From assembly GCA_021029095.1 (NCBI GenBank), contig JAJOHG010000002.1, positions 992,001-1,056,000 on the forward strand: a stretch of 64,000 nt of DNA, read 5' to 3'. Both the position numbers and the translations under genes were made by a program. The notes under the pieces are model-generated. The model was not told the origin of the DNA and did not search any database. It saw only the letters and a program-made list of their open reading frames with translations. Below are positions 34,257 through 45,230 of this stretch, one piece after another. The stretch is from Phellopilus nigrolimitatus. Lineage: Eukaryota > Basidiomycota > Agaricomycetes > Hymenochaetales > Hymenochaetaceae. The number at the start of each line of letters is the position of its first letter. Position 1 is the stretch's first letter.

Positions 34257-37200
34257 ATGTCCAATGCAAGCCGCGGGAAACAGCTTGCGGGCAAGAATGT
34301 ACCAGACTCACGCGCTATTATTCCCAAAGGTGTTCAGGGTGTCTCTGGTGGCGACAAGGCTGCTAATGAGAAATCCATCATCATATCCGCCTCCACGGAG
34401 CGCGCCATGAAGCTGCGCAACGGAAAGGGAGGATCATTCGGCACGGGGGAACTGGTCAAATTGTCGGGTAGAGAAAAATTGGAGATTTTAGCCGGTGAGT
34501 ATTTCTGGTTATATGCAGGCTTTATCGTTTTTTTATCCCAGCTGTTTCCGACTCAGAGGATGAGATGGACAAGGCGAAAGAAGCTAAGAAGAAGACCATA
34601 ATTGAGGGTAACTAGACACATATCTTTCCTTGGAAGCTTATGTTAACACCTCCCAGCCTCTTTACGCTCCTCTGTCCGAGCTCCTTTCAACATGGAAATA
34701 TCAACGAAAATAGCTCAGTCTCAGATGGACGGTATATCGCCTCACTTCCTGTATTAATGCGCCAGCTGAATGATCCACCATAGCATATATTGATCATATC
34801 AATGCTCTTCACAAAAACGAGATTTGCTACGACATTGCCAATCGTGAAATCCAAGCTCAATGCCCGCCGAGGAAGAGGTATTAAGGATCCGGACCCTATA
34901 ACAAATCCAGCTTTCGTTGCAGAGCAGTTTGCGATCTGGTATGTAGTGTTTCTGAACAAAGACCTTATGTATATTAAGCAGAAGTTCTACTTTAGTGTGC
35001 ACAATGGGTATATGCTGGCATCTGGTTGGACTATCGTTTATGAAAGTCTCAGGTATATGCGGGATATGGGTCTTACGGACAGAATGGTTTTAGGCCAGTT
35101 GAAAAGTAGTAGCAAATTGCGCTCAGTTTATCTCTTGGCGTATGAGTTACTGCAGAAATTGGTCTCGGTTGGCCAACAAAGGCTTCGCTCGATCGTGCGA
35201 AATACAGGTAAGTATCTCATTTACGGCTTTAATGAAGTCGATCCCTTAAGCTTATTGCTATACTGCTGCGCAAGAACATTATCATGCCTACTTCAGGGTC
35301 AGCAGCGAATCGAAGGATCGCCAAGAATTTGACCACGGCGAGATTCGCAGGATGTATAAGTCTTTCCTTGATTCGACTATCATCGAACTTTGCCTTCCTG
35401 GATCGCAATTCACTCCGCAGTCATTGTACGCTTGTCTAAATGCTATCGAGTCTGAGTCTAAGAAGGATCTCAAACGCTGCCCGCAAATCATGTGGGACGC
35501 TGTTGGCGATTTGGCTGTGCGTCGGTTATCTCTGCTCGCAAATCATGCTGCTAAAACTATACTACAGGAAGCTGTGAGACTTTTGGATCTGATAGAAACG
35601 CCATTACTCAACGCAGAGGGCGATTTACGACTCGGCGATGATCCTGAGAAGCCTCTTGAGTTTGCACTCTGGGACGAAGCACAAGCCGTTTCTGTTCAGG
35701 CTGCTCTGCAGTACTCTGGTTTCGTAAACTTGGTGCATCCTTTGACCAACCTTAAGAAAAAGTTAACGCTTGAGAAGGCCTGGGATCGTATAAATGCTGT
35801 ACGTGCTCGTCTTCTGCTCTTGCGACGTTCATGCAAACGATCATGCATTCTCCATAACATGTAGAATTATGTCAGGGAGACAGGCAAGAACATCGACGCT
35901 CTTTGGCAGCTTGTGGATGTCCGTCGGCGCATTCCGCAGTTCTCTGTCGTGACCCTCCCGAAAGGTGCATTCGACGAGAAGGGAGGCAATAAAGTTCTCG
36001 TGCGGGGTGGTGGTAAACAAGAGCAATTGAAAATCACTGCAAACGGCGAGGAGGAATCTGGTGATTCGATGCCAGGGCTTTTGGATGTTTCCAACTCTGA
36101 TGAAGAGGAACGAGATGAGGATAGCACGTCGGAGTATTCTTCGTACGTTTCTGAAGACGATGACAGTAGCGCGAATGACGACGATGACGAGGCCTACGAT
36201 ACCGAAGAAGAGGAAGAGCTGAGGAAAATGCACAGAGATGCCATGAACGTGGTTAATGAAATGCCGGATATTCTCAACAACGAAAATGGCGACAAGTATG
36301 CCAAAGAGAGGAAGAAGAACCCGTTCTTGAAACTTTTGGGGAATCTCAAAGGTGCGTCAACTATTCGATTGACTAGAAGCGGGATGACGATGCGCCCATT
36401 AGGCCGTATGTTCTCTCCTAGTTCTGTTCTGAGGACGGACGGGAAAACAACGATTACGTCGCGACCTACTGCCCCAAAGGCTCAGGCTCCTAAAAAGCCA
36501 ACAACAGCGTCTAAATTGGATGACGACAGTAAGACATTCTTCACATAATCAGACAGCCCGAGCTTTAACGGCGATGTTCATGCTGATTAAGTGCCTCACC
36601 TAGAGCCTCTCAGCGCTCGTCTGGGTCACGGTGCTACAAATGCGACTGTCGAGGATGCAGATGATGAAAGCGACGAGCCTAAAGGTGACAAGAAGAAAAA
36701 GAAAAAGTCCAAGAAAAAGAAGAAGAAAGTTGCTTCTGCTCCGGAGAGTGCAGATTTACCGGTTGTTGAGACGTCTGTTTCTTCCGCGCCCGCTCCCGCT
36801 CCGCCGTTGTCACCGACGCCATCGCCCGCTCGTGAACCTGCTTCTTCTTCTCCCCCAGCGAGCCCCTCGAAGGTGAAGTCAGAAGCAAAGAAGCCTGCTT
36901 CGAAAGCTCCATCTGTAAAAGCCCCATCCATCACTTCGAATATCTCGGGCACCACCGCGTTTGGCTCGACGACTTCGCTCCCTCTGCCAGCGGAGCAGAA
37001 AGCGGAGTCTGCACGAGCATACCTCGCGAAACTCGCTGAAGCAAAGACGAAAGTCAAAACGCGTCCCGATCAACAGCTTGATACAGAATCTGAGAAGGGA
37101 CGTACACGACTTTTCTCCAAGTTTGGCAGCTCGAAGGAAAAACCCAAGGAGGACGTGAAGCAGAAGAACACCGCGAATGTATTCGCTAACCTCAAAAAAA

Positions 37201-37714
37201 GACGGGAACGATGGCTCGCAAACTATTTGGTGTTTCCGCTCAAGACAAAAAAGGTGCTTTGAAGTGGGAGCAATTCCTTCAGGTATGATGGAGGATTACA
37301 CTGGGTCCAACCTGGTACTTATTGATAGTGGCGCGTATAGATTATGCGCGAGTTGGGCTTCGAATACGACCCTAGCACAGCGGGCTCTAGTGTTCGATTC
37401 GATCCTCCGAATCCAAATGATAGAGTGCGTACCTTAAAAAGTTACATACTTTTATCCTAGCTGAATCGGGAGTTTTTTTCCCGATTAACTTCAGTCGATC
37501 TCGTTTCATAGACGTGAGCTTCTGATTGAATAATTGTCAGCGTTGACATTAATCACCTGCGTTTTCAGCTCATCCAGATCCGACTTTGCACCAGAATATG
37601 CTAAAGCAATATCGAGATAAACTGGAGTCCTATTACGGTTGGTCTCCTGAGAAATTCCAGAGGGCGATGGACGGCATCGGGGGAATGTCCAGTGACGACC
37701 ATGAAATCGATTGA
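34257..37714 (+). CDS. Large uncharacterised protein with C-terminal HicA-like domain, 972 aa
   Basis: Ten exons assemble in phase once two single-base anomalies are allowed: 34257-34494, 34542-34607, 34657-34731, 34784-35207, 35275-35798, 35865-36528, 36604-37282, 37341-37424, 37495-37513, 37569-37714. Domains: a helical N-terminal half (FVAEQFAIW, SVHNGYMLASGWTIVYES, QIMWDAVGDLAVRRLSLLA), an acidic stretch near residues 500-550, then a poly-Lys and Ser/Pro-rich linker. The end shows the HicA/dsRBD-like pattern FLQIMRELGFEYDP, GSSVRFDPP, then ISFHRPHPDPTLH. In bacteria HicA is an mRNA-cleaving toxin domain whose active-site His lies in a similar place; in fungi its role is unknown. Anomalies: an extra base near 34861-34866 and a missing A in the run 37194-37200. 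The acceptor of the intron before exon 7 could also be 36591. Family resemblance is to fungal proteins of this architecture, by recall only. Confidence 0.75.
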
Positions 37715-38986
37715 GGCGTGCTGAGCATCCATTGCATACTGAAAGAGAAAATCCCGCCTATCCTTTTTTTTGAGCCCGTGTTGTACTATTGCATGCCCTC
37801 TTGGGTATTTCCGTGTCTTGATGCTGTTTGTATGCATGAAATTCTGTTTGTTTGTACCCTTCTTTCATGTCTCTTTCATTCGCTCGTATCTAAGCCAACT
37901 TCATCTTCTGTCGAATTGCTATCACTACATGTATAATAGTCAGTTGAAAATACAAATATGCTAGAGTTTCCGAATCAATAAAAACTATCACGTGACCGTT
38001 TATTGGCTGTGCCCCCTCCGTGAGAACTACTGATTGTAATGGCCTGGCTCTCGCAGCCCTACAGACTCTTCTTCTACACATTGGAGCTCAGATTAAGCCT
38101 TAGTCACGTATTCTTCGCTACCTCCCTAGTATGTGTGCACCCACATATTCAATCATTGTTTTCATTTTGGGCAGCGCCCTCGCACTGCAGAGCTCCAGAA
38201 ATAATGATCTAACTAAATGTGGTACGTCGATCAACAAGCGATCTCATAGACACGCGAAGCATATGCACAATCTGCATACATGATGGACAACTTGAAGTAA
38301 CCCTTTGATTTTAGTGTGTACGATATGCCCTCCTTTTGTTCCGCTTTTCTTTAATGAAATCATCTCTATTTGATCCATTGGTTCGTCATAAAGTCACGAA
38401 AGGCACGTCAATCAAGGTCCCGAAGATATGTTTGACTAGTCTTCCTAGCCCAGCAAAGATGTAGGCTCAAAATATTAGTATTAAATATAGCCCTGGCTAT
38501 TGTTGTCCTCATATTATACTGCATGCACCCTTGAAATTTATCTTCAATCGGATCGAAGTCAGTTACGCCAACTCCAGGAGAGACACCCACCCAACACCGG
38601 GGATTCCTTTATTCCTAACCAAATACTGCCTTATTCTCTTTCTTCCAGAGATGGAAGTAGAACCCCGGGCACGTCAGACCCTTTGTGTGAGTGTTCTCTC
38701 TCCTGTCATCTTGTAAAGTGTTGGTCCTTACTGACTGGATGAAAAATTGTGACCGACATAGACCTTTTCCGCATGAGCTTCAATATTCGTGAGTGAACAG
38801 AAAATTTCATTCTATATCGATAACGAGCATAAGCACAGTCAGCGGGATATGAAGTCACTCTCAACCAATATCTATTTCAAGTCAAGCTAATATTCGCCAT
38901 GTGAAATCGTCACCTCTGATGACAGACACATCTCACCCGCTCCTTCAATACATCTGGCCAAACTCGCATGTTGCGACTCGCGGTAG
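37715..38986. other. Mostly intergenic, 1.3 kb
   Basis: No gene is called with confidence. Any 5' exons of the plus-strand gene that continues at 38987 should lie here. One candidate first exon begins with an ATG around 38651, followed by GTGAGT, but the connection could not be resolved. Confidence 0.4.
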
Positions 38987-39535
38987 TCTTCAAATCTTGC
39001 TGAGAGTTCACTTTTGTGGAATACCGTACTGCAAGACCTCGTGCGCCTCGGAGAGAAGGAAGCAAGATCGAATGAGATGGTTCCTGAGCTTGTTTCCGAC
39101 GAGGTAAACTAGAAGCTGGTAGATTAGTATTTCAATCCGCTGATGGGTACTCTTTCTCCTCTCTAGGATGACGCGCAGATAATCGAAGCACAATACGACG
39201 TCGTATTCAATGAGAAAATACTATCGAATAGCATGTTCTCATTGGCGCCACCGCATTCTCCGCTTCCCCCGTACTTACCGGTGTTGCCTGGTAGAAGCAG
39301 CTGTCGCATTGAAGGTCTTGCGGCCTGTAGGTACGGATCATTAGCTAACATGAACGATGGCTTTCCTCTTATCCACACGATTCCGCTTCGCCTCAACACC
39401 GTGGGCAGTTCGGTGGATGGCTCGGGCATCGCTGGTGCCGAAAATGATGAAAGCAGGCGGTTAACAGAGCTTGCTTTTATCAGTCGAGTATCTACGGATC
39501 TGACGGTTGCATTCGCGGCTTCGTATTTCAACTAG
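38987..39535 (+). CDS. Uncharacterised protein, C-terminal 161 residues (5' end unresolved)
   Basis: Two exons, 38987-39103 and 39167-39535, join in phase 0 through a good GTAAAC...CTCTCTAG intron. Together they read without stops into TAG. The protein (SSLLWNTVLQDLVRLGEKEA, then EAQYDVVFNEKILSN, then a Pro-rich stretch) has natural amino-acid composition but no domain that I recognise. The first exon begins after an acceptor TAG at 38984-38986, so at least one upstream exon is missing from the model. The antisense strand is also open over much of this stretch, which lowers confidence. The frame could be the tail of a degraded gene. Confidence 0.38.
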
Positions 39536-39837
39536 TGTCTCAGAAGGAAACTTGGTAACCAACGCACTGACTTTACTTGTCATCATTAGATCTATGGGGT
39601 CATAATTTCGGATGTATTCTGTGGCGCGCGTTGTATTATGCTGCACTTTTGTTTCTTCATAGTCGGGTTCCTTATCCATTGGCTTATTCCCTCCATCTCG
39701 TGTACTGCCGTCTATTGACGTGCGACATTACTGCATGTTTCTTTCGGAAATACCATATATACTCCTTCCTTCTGCATTCTTGTGTTATTCGAGCAGACCT
39801 TTCATCCGTACTCGACTTCAAAGGACATACCACACGC

Positions 39838-41589
39838 TCATACATGCGCATCCTGACTCCGCGTTCCGCGCCCCACACTATCAGAGGCAGTTGTTTCCGC
39901 AATCGCTAGTCTTCCTGAAGATTTTGGATTCGGTGTGGTGTTGCTGAACGTCGATGTAGATACCATCATAAAGCTCTCTCCGCGAAAGCCAGTCTCGCTG
40001 TTGTAGCGACCCGAAAACCCGGTCGGATTTGTGCCGGTCTGCGAGCCAGCTTCTCGCAAGTTCAGTATCATCCGAGACGTCAGCGTTACAGATATCCTGA
40101 GGAAATGCAACGTTAGTAGTACATTGAGGAGCATTTGACTGCAACTTGAAGCATACATACGTATGCGTCAACATAGAGTTGTTCCCCGCACTCTCTTCTG
40201 GGAACCTATTTTCCTTTCTCTTGTGCATGGGTCAGTCAGATAAAAATGTCAAAATCATTGGCTCACCAGAAAAAGAAGGAAATTAATCAAATTTGCAGCC
40301 GCCAAAACACTGGGTGACAGGAGATGTAACGATCAACTATATGGGAATGCTGCTCAACTAAGGACGTACGCGTAGAACATACTTCCTATCAATTTCAAAG
40401 TTAGTCTCTCCTCGAAATAATATACTGATTATTGACGGACCATCTCTCATGAGCAAGAATACTAAGGGTGACTGGATCCCGATGTGCCTGTGTTCTTTAC
40501 ACATTTTGTATGTTTTAGAGACTGTTAAAAGAAACACCGTGGTGTCAAAAAGCAGGTTGGACAGCCATGAGAACTTGAAGGCTAAGTTGTGAGTATTTAA
40601 TCAATGGTCTAGTTGTCGGTGAGTTCAAGGAAGGTTAACACACATATATTCCTAAGGAATGAATGGATAAATCAGATTTTTATATAGTAACAAGCAATAC
40701 GGCGGACTGACGACACGAGGCCAGAGGGAACGCATGCTCTGAATTCGGATTCAGGTCCGAAAGATAGGTTCGTCGTCTTCAACTGCGATACGCTCCACTT
40801 CGAAGCAAGGGCAATCAATCCTGCAACAGAAGTACAGAACAAAAAATTAACGGCTTACCGCAGCTCCTATCATAGTCAAGATTCCCAATGCGATTGTCAC
40901 CAGCAGTACCCACAGATTACCACGGTAAAGAGCATACACGCGCATGACAAGAAGTACTGCATGGGTTTAGGCGTGCCATTTATTGTGTGTCTTTTGGTAA
41001 GAGATTAAATGCCTACCAGCAATTATACATTGTGTGGTCGTACTTAGAGATCCAGGAATTCGTGCGAAGGCCGTGCATCTGGCCCATGTATGATTACTAG
41101 TTAGGGAGGGACTGCTCAATCCTAAGGGGAAAAGAAGTTCGTACGCCTTTACAGTGTCTGTCAAGTAGGCTGGAATCTCGCGTAAAAAGAAAACGCACTT
41201 TGTCATTGTCCGGGGAGTTGAACAAGAAATAGACGATGGGTATATATCCAAAGAAAGTGAGATATCTGTTCAGAATGAAGATGTAGGAACTCAAGGAGAA
41301 TTTTTGTCGCCAGATCTGCTTGATTTCGAGATGAAAGGTGATGATGTGATCATAATAAAGGACAACTACAGGATACACGTCAGTACTACATACCTTAGAT
41401 AAAGCGATCTCAGTATCCTCACCTATAGCAGCCAAACAAAGATATTGCAGCGACACTCTAAAATAATCATTTTCCCGGACCGATAGCGGAGAACGATTTA
41501 GTTGCGTTGCAAAAAGAAAGACAAAACACACACATTGACTCAACAGCGTCGAATACGAAGGGCCCACGTGGCTGAAGGTTGTCCATCAT
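39838..41589 (-). CDS. DUF6533-type multi-pass membrane protein
   Basis: DUF6533 proteins are an expanded Agaricomycete family with about seven membrane segments and no established function. The diagnostic N-terminal block is VVLYYDHIITFHLEIKQIW followed by FILNRYLTFFGYIP. The rest fits the family: LLVMRVYALYRGNLWVLLVT, LFDTTVFLLTVSKTY, PLVFLLMRDGSMFY, VLAAANLINFLLF, VTLTSRMILNLREAG and a Ser/Thr-rich cytosolic tail. Clear exons include 41589-41534, 41457-41423 and the exon from 41365; the gene ends at 39838. Two junctions (the end of the third exon, and near 40835-40885) do not fit canonical sites in phase, so the exact protein is uncertain. The start is the first of two adjacent ATGs. It should not be called a GPCR on this evidence. 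Confidence 0.78.
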
Positions 41590-42695
41590 TGACTCAGATA
41601 ATCTTGCAAGGCATCTCGGGGTGTGGCGGAGGAGGGAGGTAGACCTGAAAGACCTGTATTTAAGCTAAGGGGTACAACGTCAAAACCAGGAATATCAACG
41701 CCAAATGTGGCCGGTAGCCTTCTCGGGAGGCATATTGCAGATTGTTGATGCACAATCAGGTCTTGAGTAAGGGCTTTCAGTTGAGAATTTGCTATTGTAT
41801 CCGCTTTCGCCACACGGAAGCACGGTGCATATCAGCGACGAAGATAGTGCGGCGTCTAGACGAGAAGCAATGTCAGGAGAATCGCCGCGTGAGATAGATC
41901 AACAAAACCTTGTATATCTCAGCCAACCAGAAAGCAAATAGACTTCCCACATAAATACGAGGCTCTCGGTCGCGTATCCTCATTGCACCATTAAACAGTA
42001 GAACTGATCAAATTTGCTGCCTGCGCAGGGAAGGAAGAACTGGGGCAGGATTATCAGCGCACCGCTCTTGCTCATGGCAGAAGTTCATTAAACCAAGCCT
42101 TCAAGAAACGACGAAAACGAACGGCACCGGCGACGTTCACGAACGCAGAAGGACTTATAAAACGCGATTGGATGGGATTGTATACACCCTGTTGCAGACT
42201 GGTATTTATATTCCGAACAATTTCGACTGAAGTCGATGCGATCACCTTAAGCCTGTCAAAATCAAGTCATCATGCTTCGAGCAGAAGTTAAAAAGGAAGT
42301 TCATCGAGTCGATCAACGGTCTGTCGCCTTTCAGAAGAATGAGACCGTACTTGTGTTTATGCAATGAAAGACCAAGATGGCTTACCAAGCCATCGCGGAC
42401 TATATAAAGCCAATGAAATCATCGAAATATGGAATGTACTTACTAAGTGCGTCGCATTACATCTCACTTTCGATTGCGTTTGGGACGACTATAAGAGCAA
42501 GAGAAGAACAAGGCTCGAAGCTGAGTCTTGTTTTCATTGTCTAAAAGCGGAAGCTGAGGTGTTTGTTTGGCAACACGCTGTGAACCAAACGCGACAGTGG
42601 CACGCTTTTATGGTGGTGGCCACGGCGTGGCTCGACGCGGTTGTCTTGTGTCTCGCAAGTTCAACTTTTCACTTACTCTCTAACCTCACTCAAAG
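41590..42695. other. Intergenic 1.1 kb, divergent promoters
   Basis: This separates the divergent starts of the DUF6533 and nucleoporin genes. The ORF at 42364-42699 overlaps the nucleoporin start and shows no domain. No RNA gene or repeat was seen. Confidence 0.45.
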
Positions 42696-44941
42696 ATGAA
42701 ACGGAGTGCAGAAAAGCAGCTGACGAAAGATCATTCGGATGACGATGAAGTAGAGGTCGGTCAAATAAACTCTCGCTCAAAGCAGTCTATGAACGAACAG
42801 TTCGCAGGAGGTCGATCCGTCCCAAGGTTTTAAGAAGGCAGACCAGTCTTCTCTCTCAGCACGACCGTGAGTCCTATATACTTACCAATGCATGTTTATT
42901 TCTTATGATGAATAATGATTCTATTCGCAGTATGAGAGGTCTGCCAAAGCGAGGCAATGCCACGGGCGTACCACAACTTCCGTTGTTCGGCGCGTCCTCC
43001 TCAGAGACCAACGTAAGCAATTTGCCATTCATTCTGACCACAAGTTTCTTATGTTGGGGACTCAGCCGTCCAATCCTGACTCTGGATTCAAGCCATTTGG
43101 TTCTGCGTCAAGTACCCCATTCACCTTCTCTGCCCCTTCAACCGCCTCGCCAATGTTCTCAACGACCCAATCTTCCTCCACTAACGATTCACCTTTCACG
43201 TTCGCCACTAACGCTGCAGTTTCATCTTCTGCTTCACCTGCTACCAAACAATTTGCTTCTTTCCTGGGCTCTCAGCCTAACGGCACGTCTACACCTTCGT
43301 TGGCACCCAGGCCCGCGACATCTGGAGTAGACAAAGCAGCAATAACATATTATTCTTCCCTTCGCGGTCTTAACAAATCGTTCAAAGACGCTGTCTCAAA
43401 GGCGATAGACTCCGACCCTTTGGGCGACCTGACAGGGATTTTGGACCAGTACAAGAGCATACGGTCTACCATCCAGAAAGAGTTTGATGACGGTGGAAAT
43501 CCGCGAGGTTCTGTTCCGATAAATGGAACGTCCAGCTCGCCTACACCTATGTTCGGTTCCAAACCGAACTTAAGTGCACCACAATCTTCATCTGCACCCT
43601 CCCTACCCAAACCGCCTGCATCATTCACTGGCTTTGGGCTATCATCCTCTGCTTCCACGCCTTCTGTACCGAGTACATCGATGCCAGCACCTGGCGGTTT
43701 CAAGCCAAATTTTGGGTTGACAACTGCAACATCCAATGCACCCACACCGTTTTCTTTCGAGCAACCTGCGACGTCAGAAAAGACATTGCCCACATCTCCC
43801 TTCACGTTGCCCAGTTCGTCTGCAACTGGCGCTAAGCTCTCGCTCTTCGGCTCTTCTGACTCACCCCCCAAACCATCGCCTTTCGGCGGCACCTCGACGC
43901 CTTCTTCATCGTCTCCTTTTGGTTCATTGGGTGCGACTTCAGCCAGCAAGCCTACCTCCGTTTTTGGATCGGGAGGTGCATTCGGGGGAGCGTCCTCAAC
44001 AGCCAAACCTGAAACTGTCTCAAATTCGCCAAGTTTGTTCGGAGGCAGTGGTCCGGTGGGTTCTACTTTCAGCGCCACTGGCTCTGCGTCGGGAGGGTTC
44101 GTTTTCGGTGCAAAGGCTGCGGCGAAAGGGAACCTCGGGAATCCTGTCGGGTTCTCATTTGGTAGCAATACGCCTACGCCGGAGCCCGAAGGAGCGTCTG
44201 CTGCAGCAGATGAAGGTGCATCGAAATCGGCGGCGGGTTTTGCTGCATCGACCTCCTCACCTGCTGGATTTACATTTGGTTCGAGTGCAACTGCGGGCAC
44301 CAGCGGAAGCCAAAGAACATCTGCGACGAAGTCACCGACACCTTTTTCGACCTCGTCTGCCGGCGACTCGCGGGGCGTGACGCCCTCAGCAGAAGGTGGT
44401 GAGACATCGACCGACGGTGACGTGGTGAATACGAAAGTGTTAGGTGAAAACCCGAACGACTTAGAGGGCGAGGGCGAACAGGACGAGGAGTCGCTGCATA
44501 CGAGTAGGGTGAAAATCTACAAGTTTGGTAAGAAAGACGGCCAGCCGCATTGGGCTGAGGTCGGCGTCGGTGAGTACTTTTCTAACACGTAGCACTATTC
44601 GATTACGATTTGAAACCAAGTTTCTGACGAATAACTGTAGGAATGCTCCGAATCAAGAAGCATAAAGTGTCGGGGGCAAAGCGGATGTTATCGAGGAACA
44701 GTGCAAATGGCAAGATTATGATGGTAAAGCACTTTCCTCATGCTTCTGCACCTGTTATTTACTGTTTCATTTTCTACAGAATTTCAAGCTGTATTCCGGT
44801 CTGAAGGTCACACGCTCGAAGCAGGTATTGAACTTCGTGGGCCACGACGAGGGGGTGAACACTACGTACAGAGTACGGGTGAAAGATGAAGCAGGCGCTA
44901 TCGCGCTCAAGGAAGCAATCGAAAAAGAAGCGCCAGCATGA
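42696..44941 (+). CDS. Nup50/Nup2-like nucleoporin with RanBP1 domain, 649 aa
   Basis: Nup50/Nup2 sits on the nuclear basket and helps release cargo from importin-alpha with Ran-GTP. The N-terminus MKRSAEKQLTKDHSDDDEVE matches the importin-alpha-binding Nup50 motif, and MRGLPKRG follows. A helical piece lies around ITYYSSLRGLNKSFKDAV. The middle 350 residues are Ser/Thr/Pro/Gly-rich with many FG and GFG repeats (FGSG, GFSFGS, GFTFGS). The last 130 residues are a RanBP1 domain: SRVKIYKFGKKDGQPHWAEV, GMLRIKKH and FVGHDEGVNTTYRVRVKD. Exons: 42696-42755, 42808-42866, 42931-43012, 43066-44569, 44641-44723, 44780-44941, in phase. A long antisense ORF over the FG region is a composition shadow. Confidence 0.92.
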
Positions 44942-45230
44942 ACTGTAGTGCGTGTAGGCTGTGCAACTATATGTAGCCGAGCTTTCGTATCTCACACATC
45001 TATGTATCTTGGTTTCCATCTTCGTTGTCTATTTTGGCTCAATTGATACATATGTGCTGGACTCACGTCGCTGCGTTGAATTTACATTAATCTACACTAC
45101 CAGTTTGGTTGCATGTTCGGATGCGTCGGTGATGACGGGTGTCGCATTTGCGAGTAGCAATATGAGATGAAGGGTCAATAGACCGACGACGAACTGGGTT
45201 GTCGGCCTCTCTTTTCCGGGCGAATGTGTA

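Noticed and set aside
39838..41589. Fungal pheromone receptor or other GPCR
   Set aside because: The motifs (YDHIITF, NRYLTFFG, LLVMRVYALY) are those of DUF6533 proteins, not of Ste2/Ste3 receptors.
41586..41813. ATG further upstream for the DUF6533 gene
   Set aside because: That frame does not connect to the conserved membrane segments; the ATG at 41589-41587 does.
43350..44300. 316-codon antisense ORF over the nucleoporin
   Set aside because: It is the complementary shadow of the FG/Ser-Pro repeat region of a well-supported gene.
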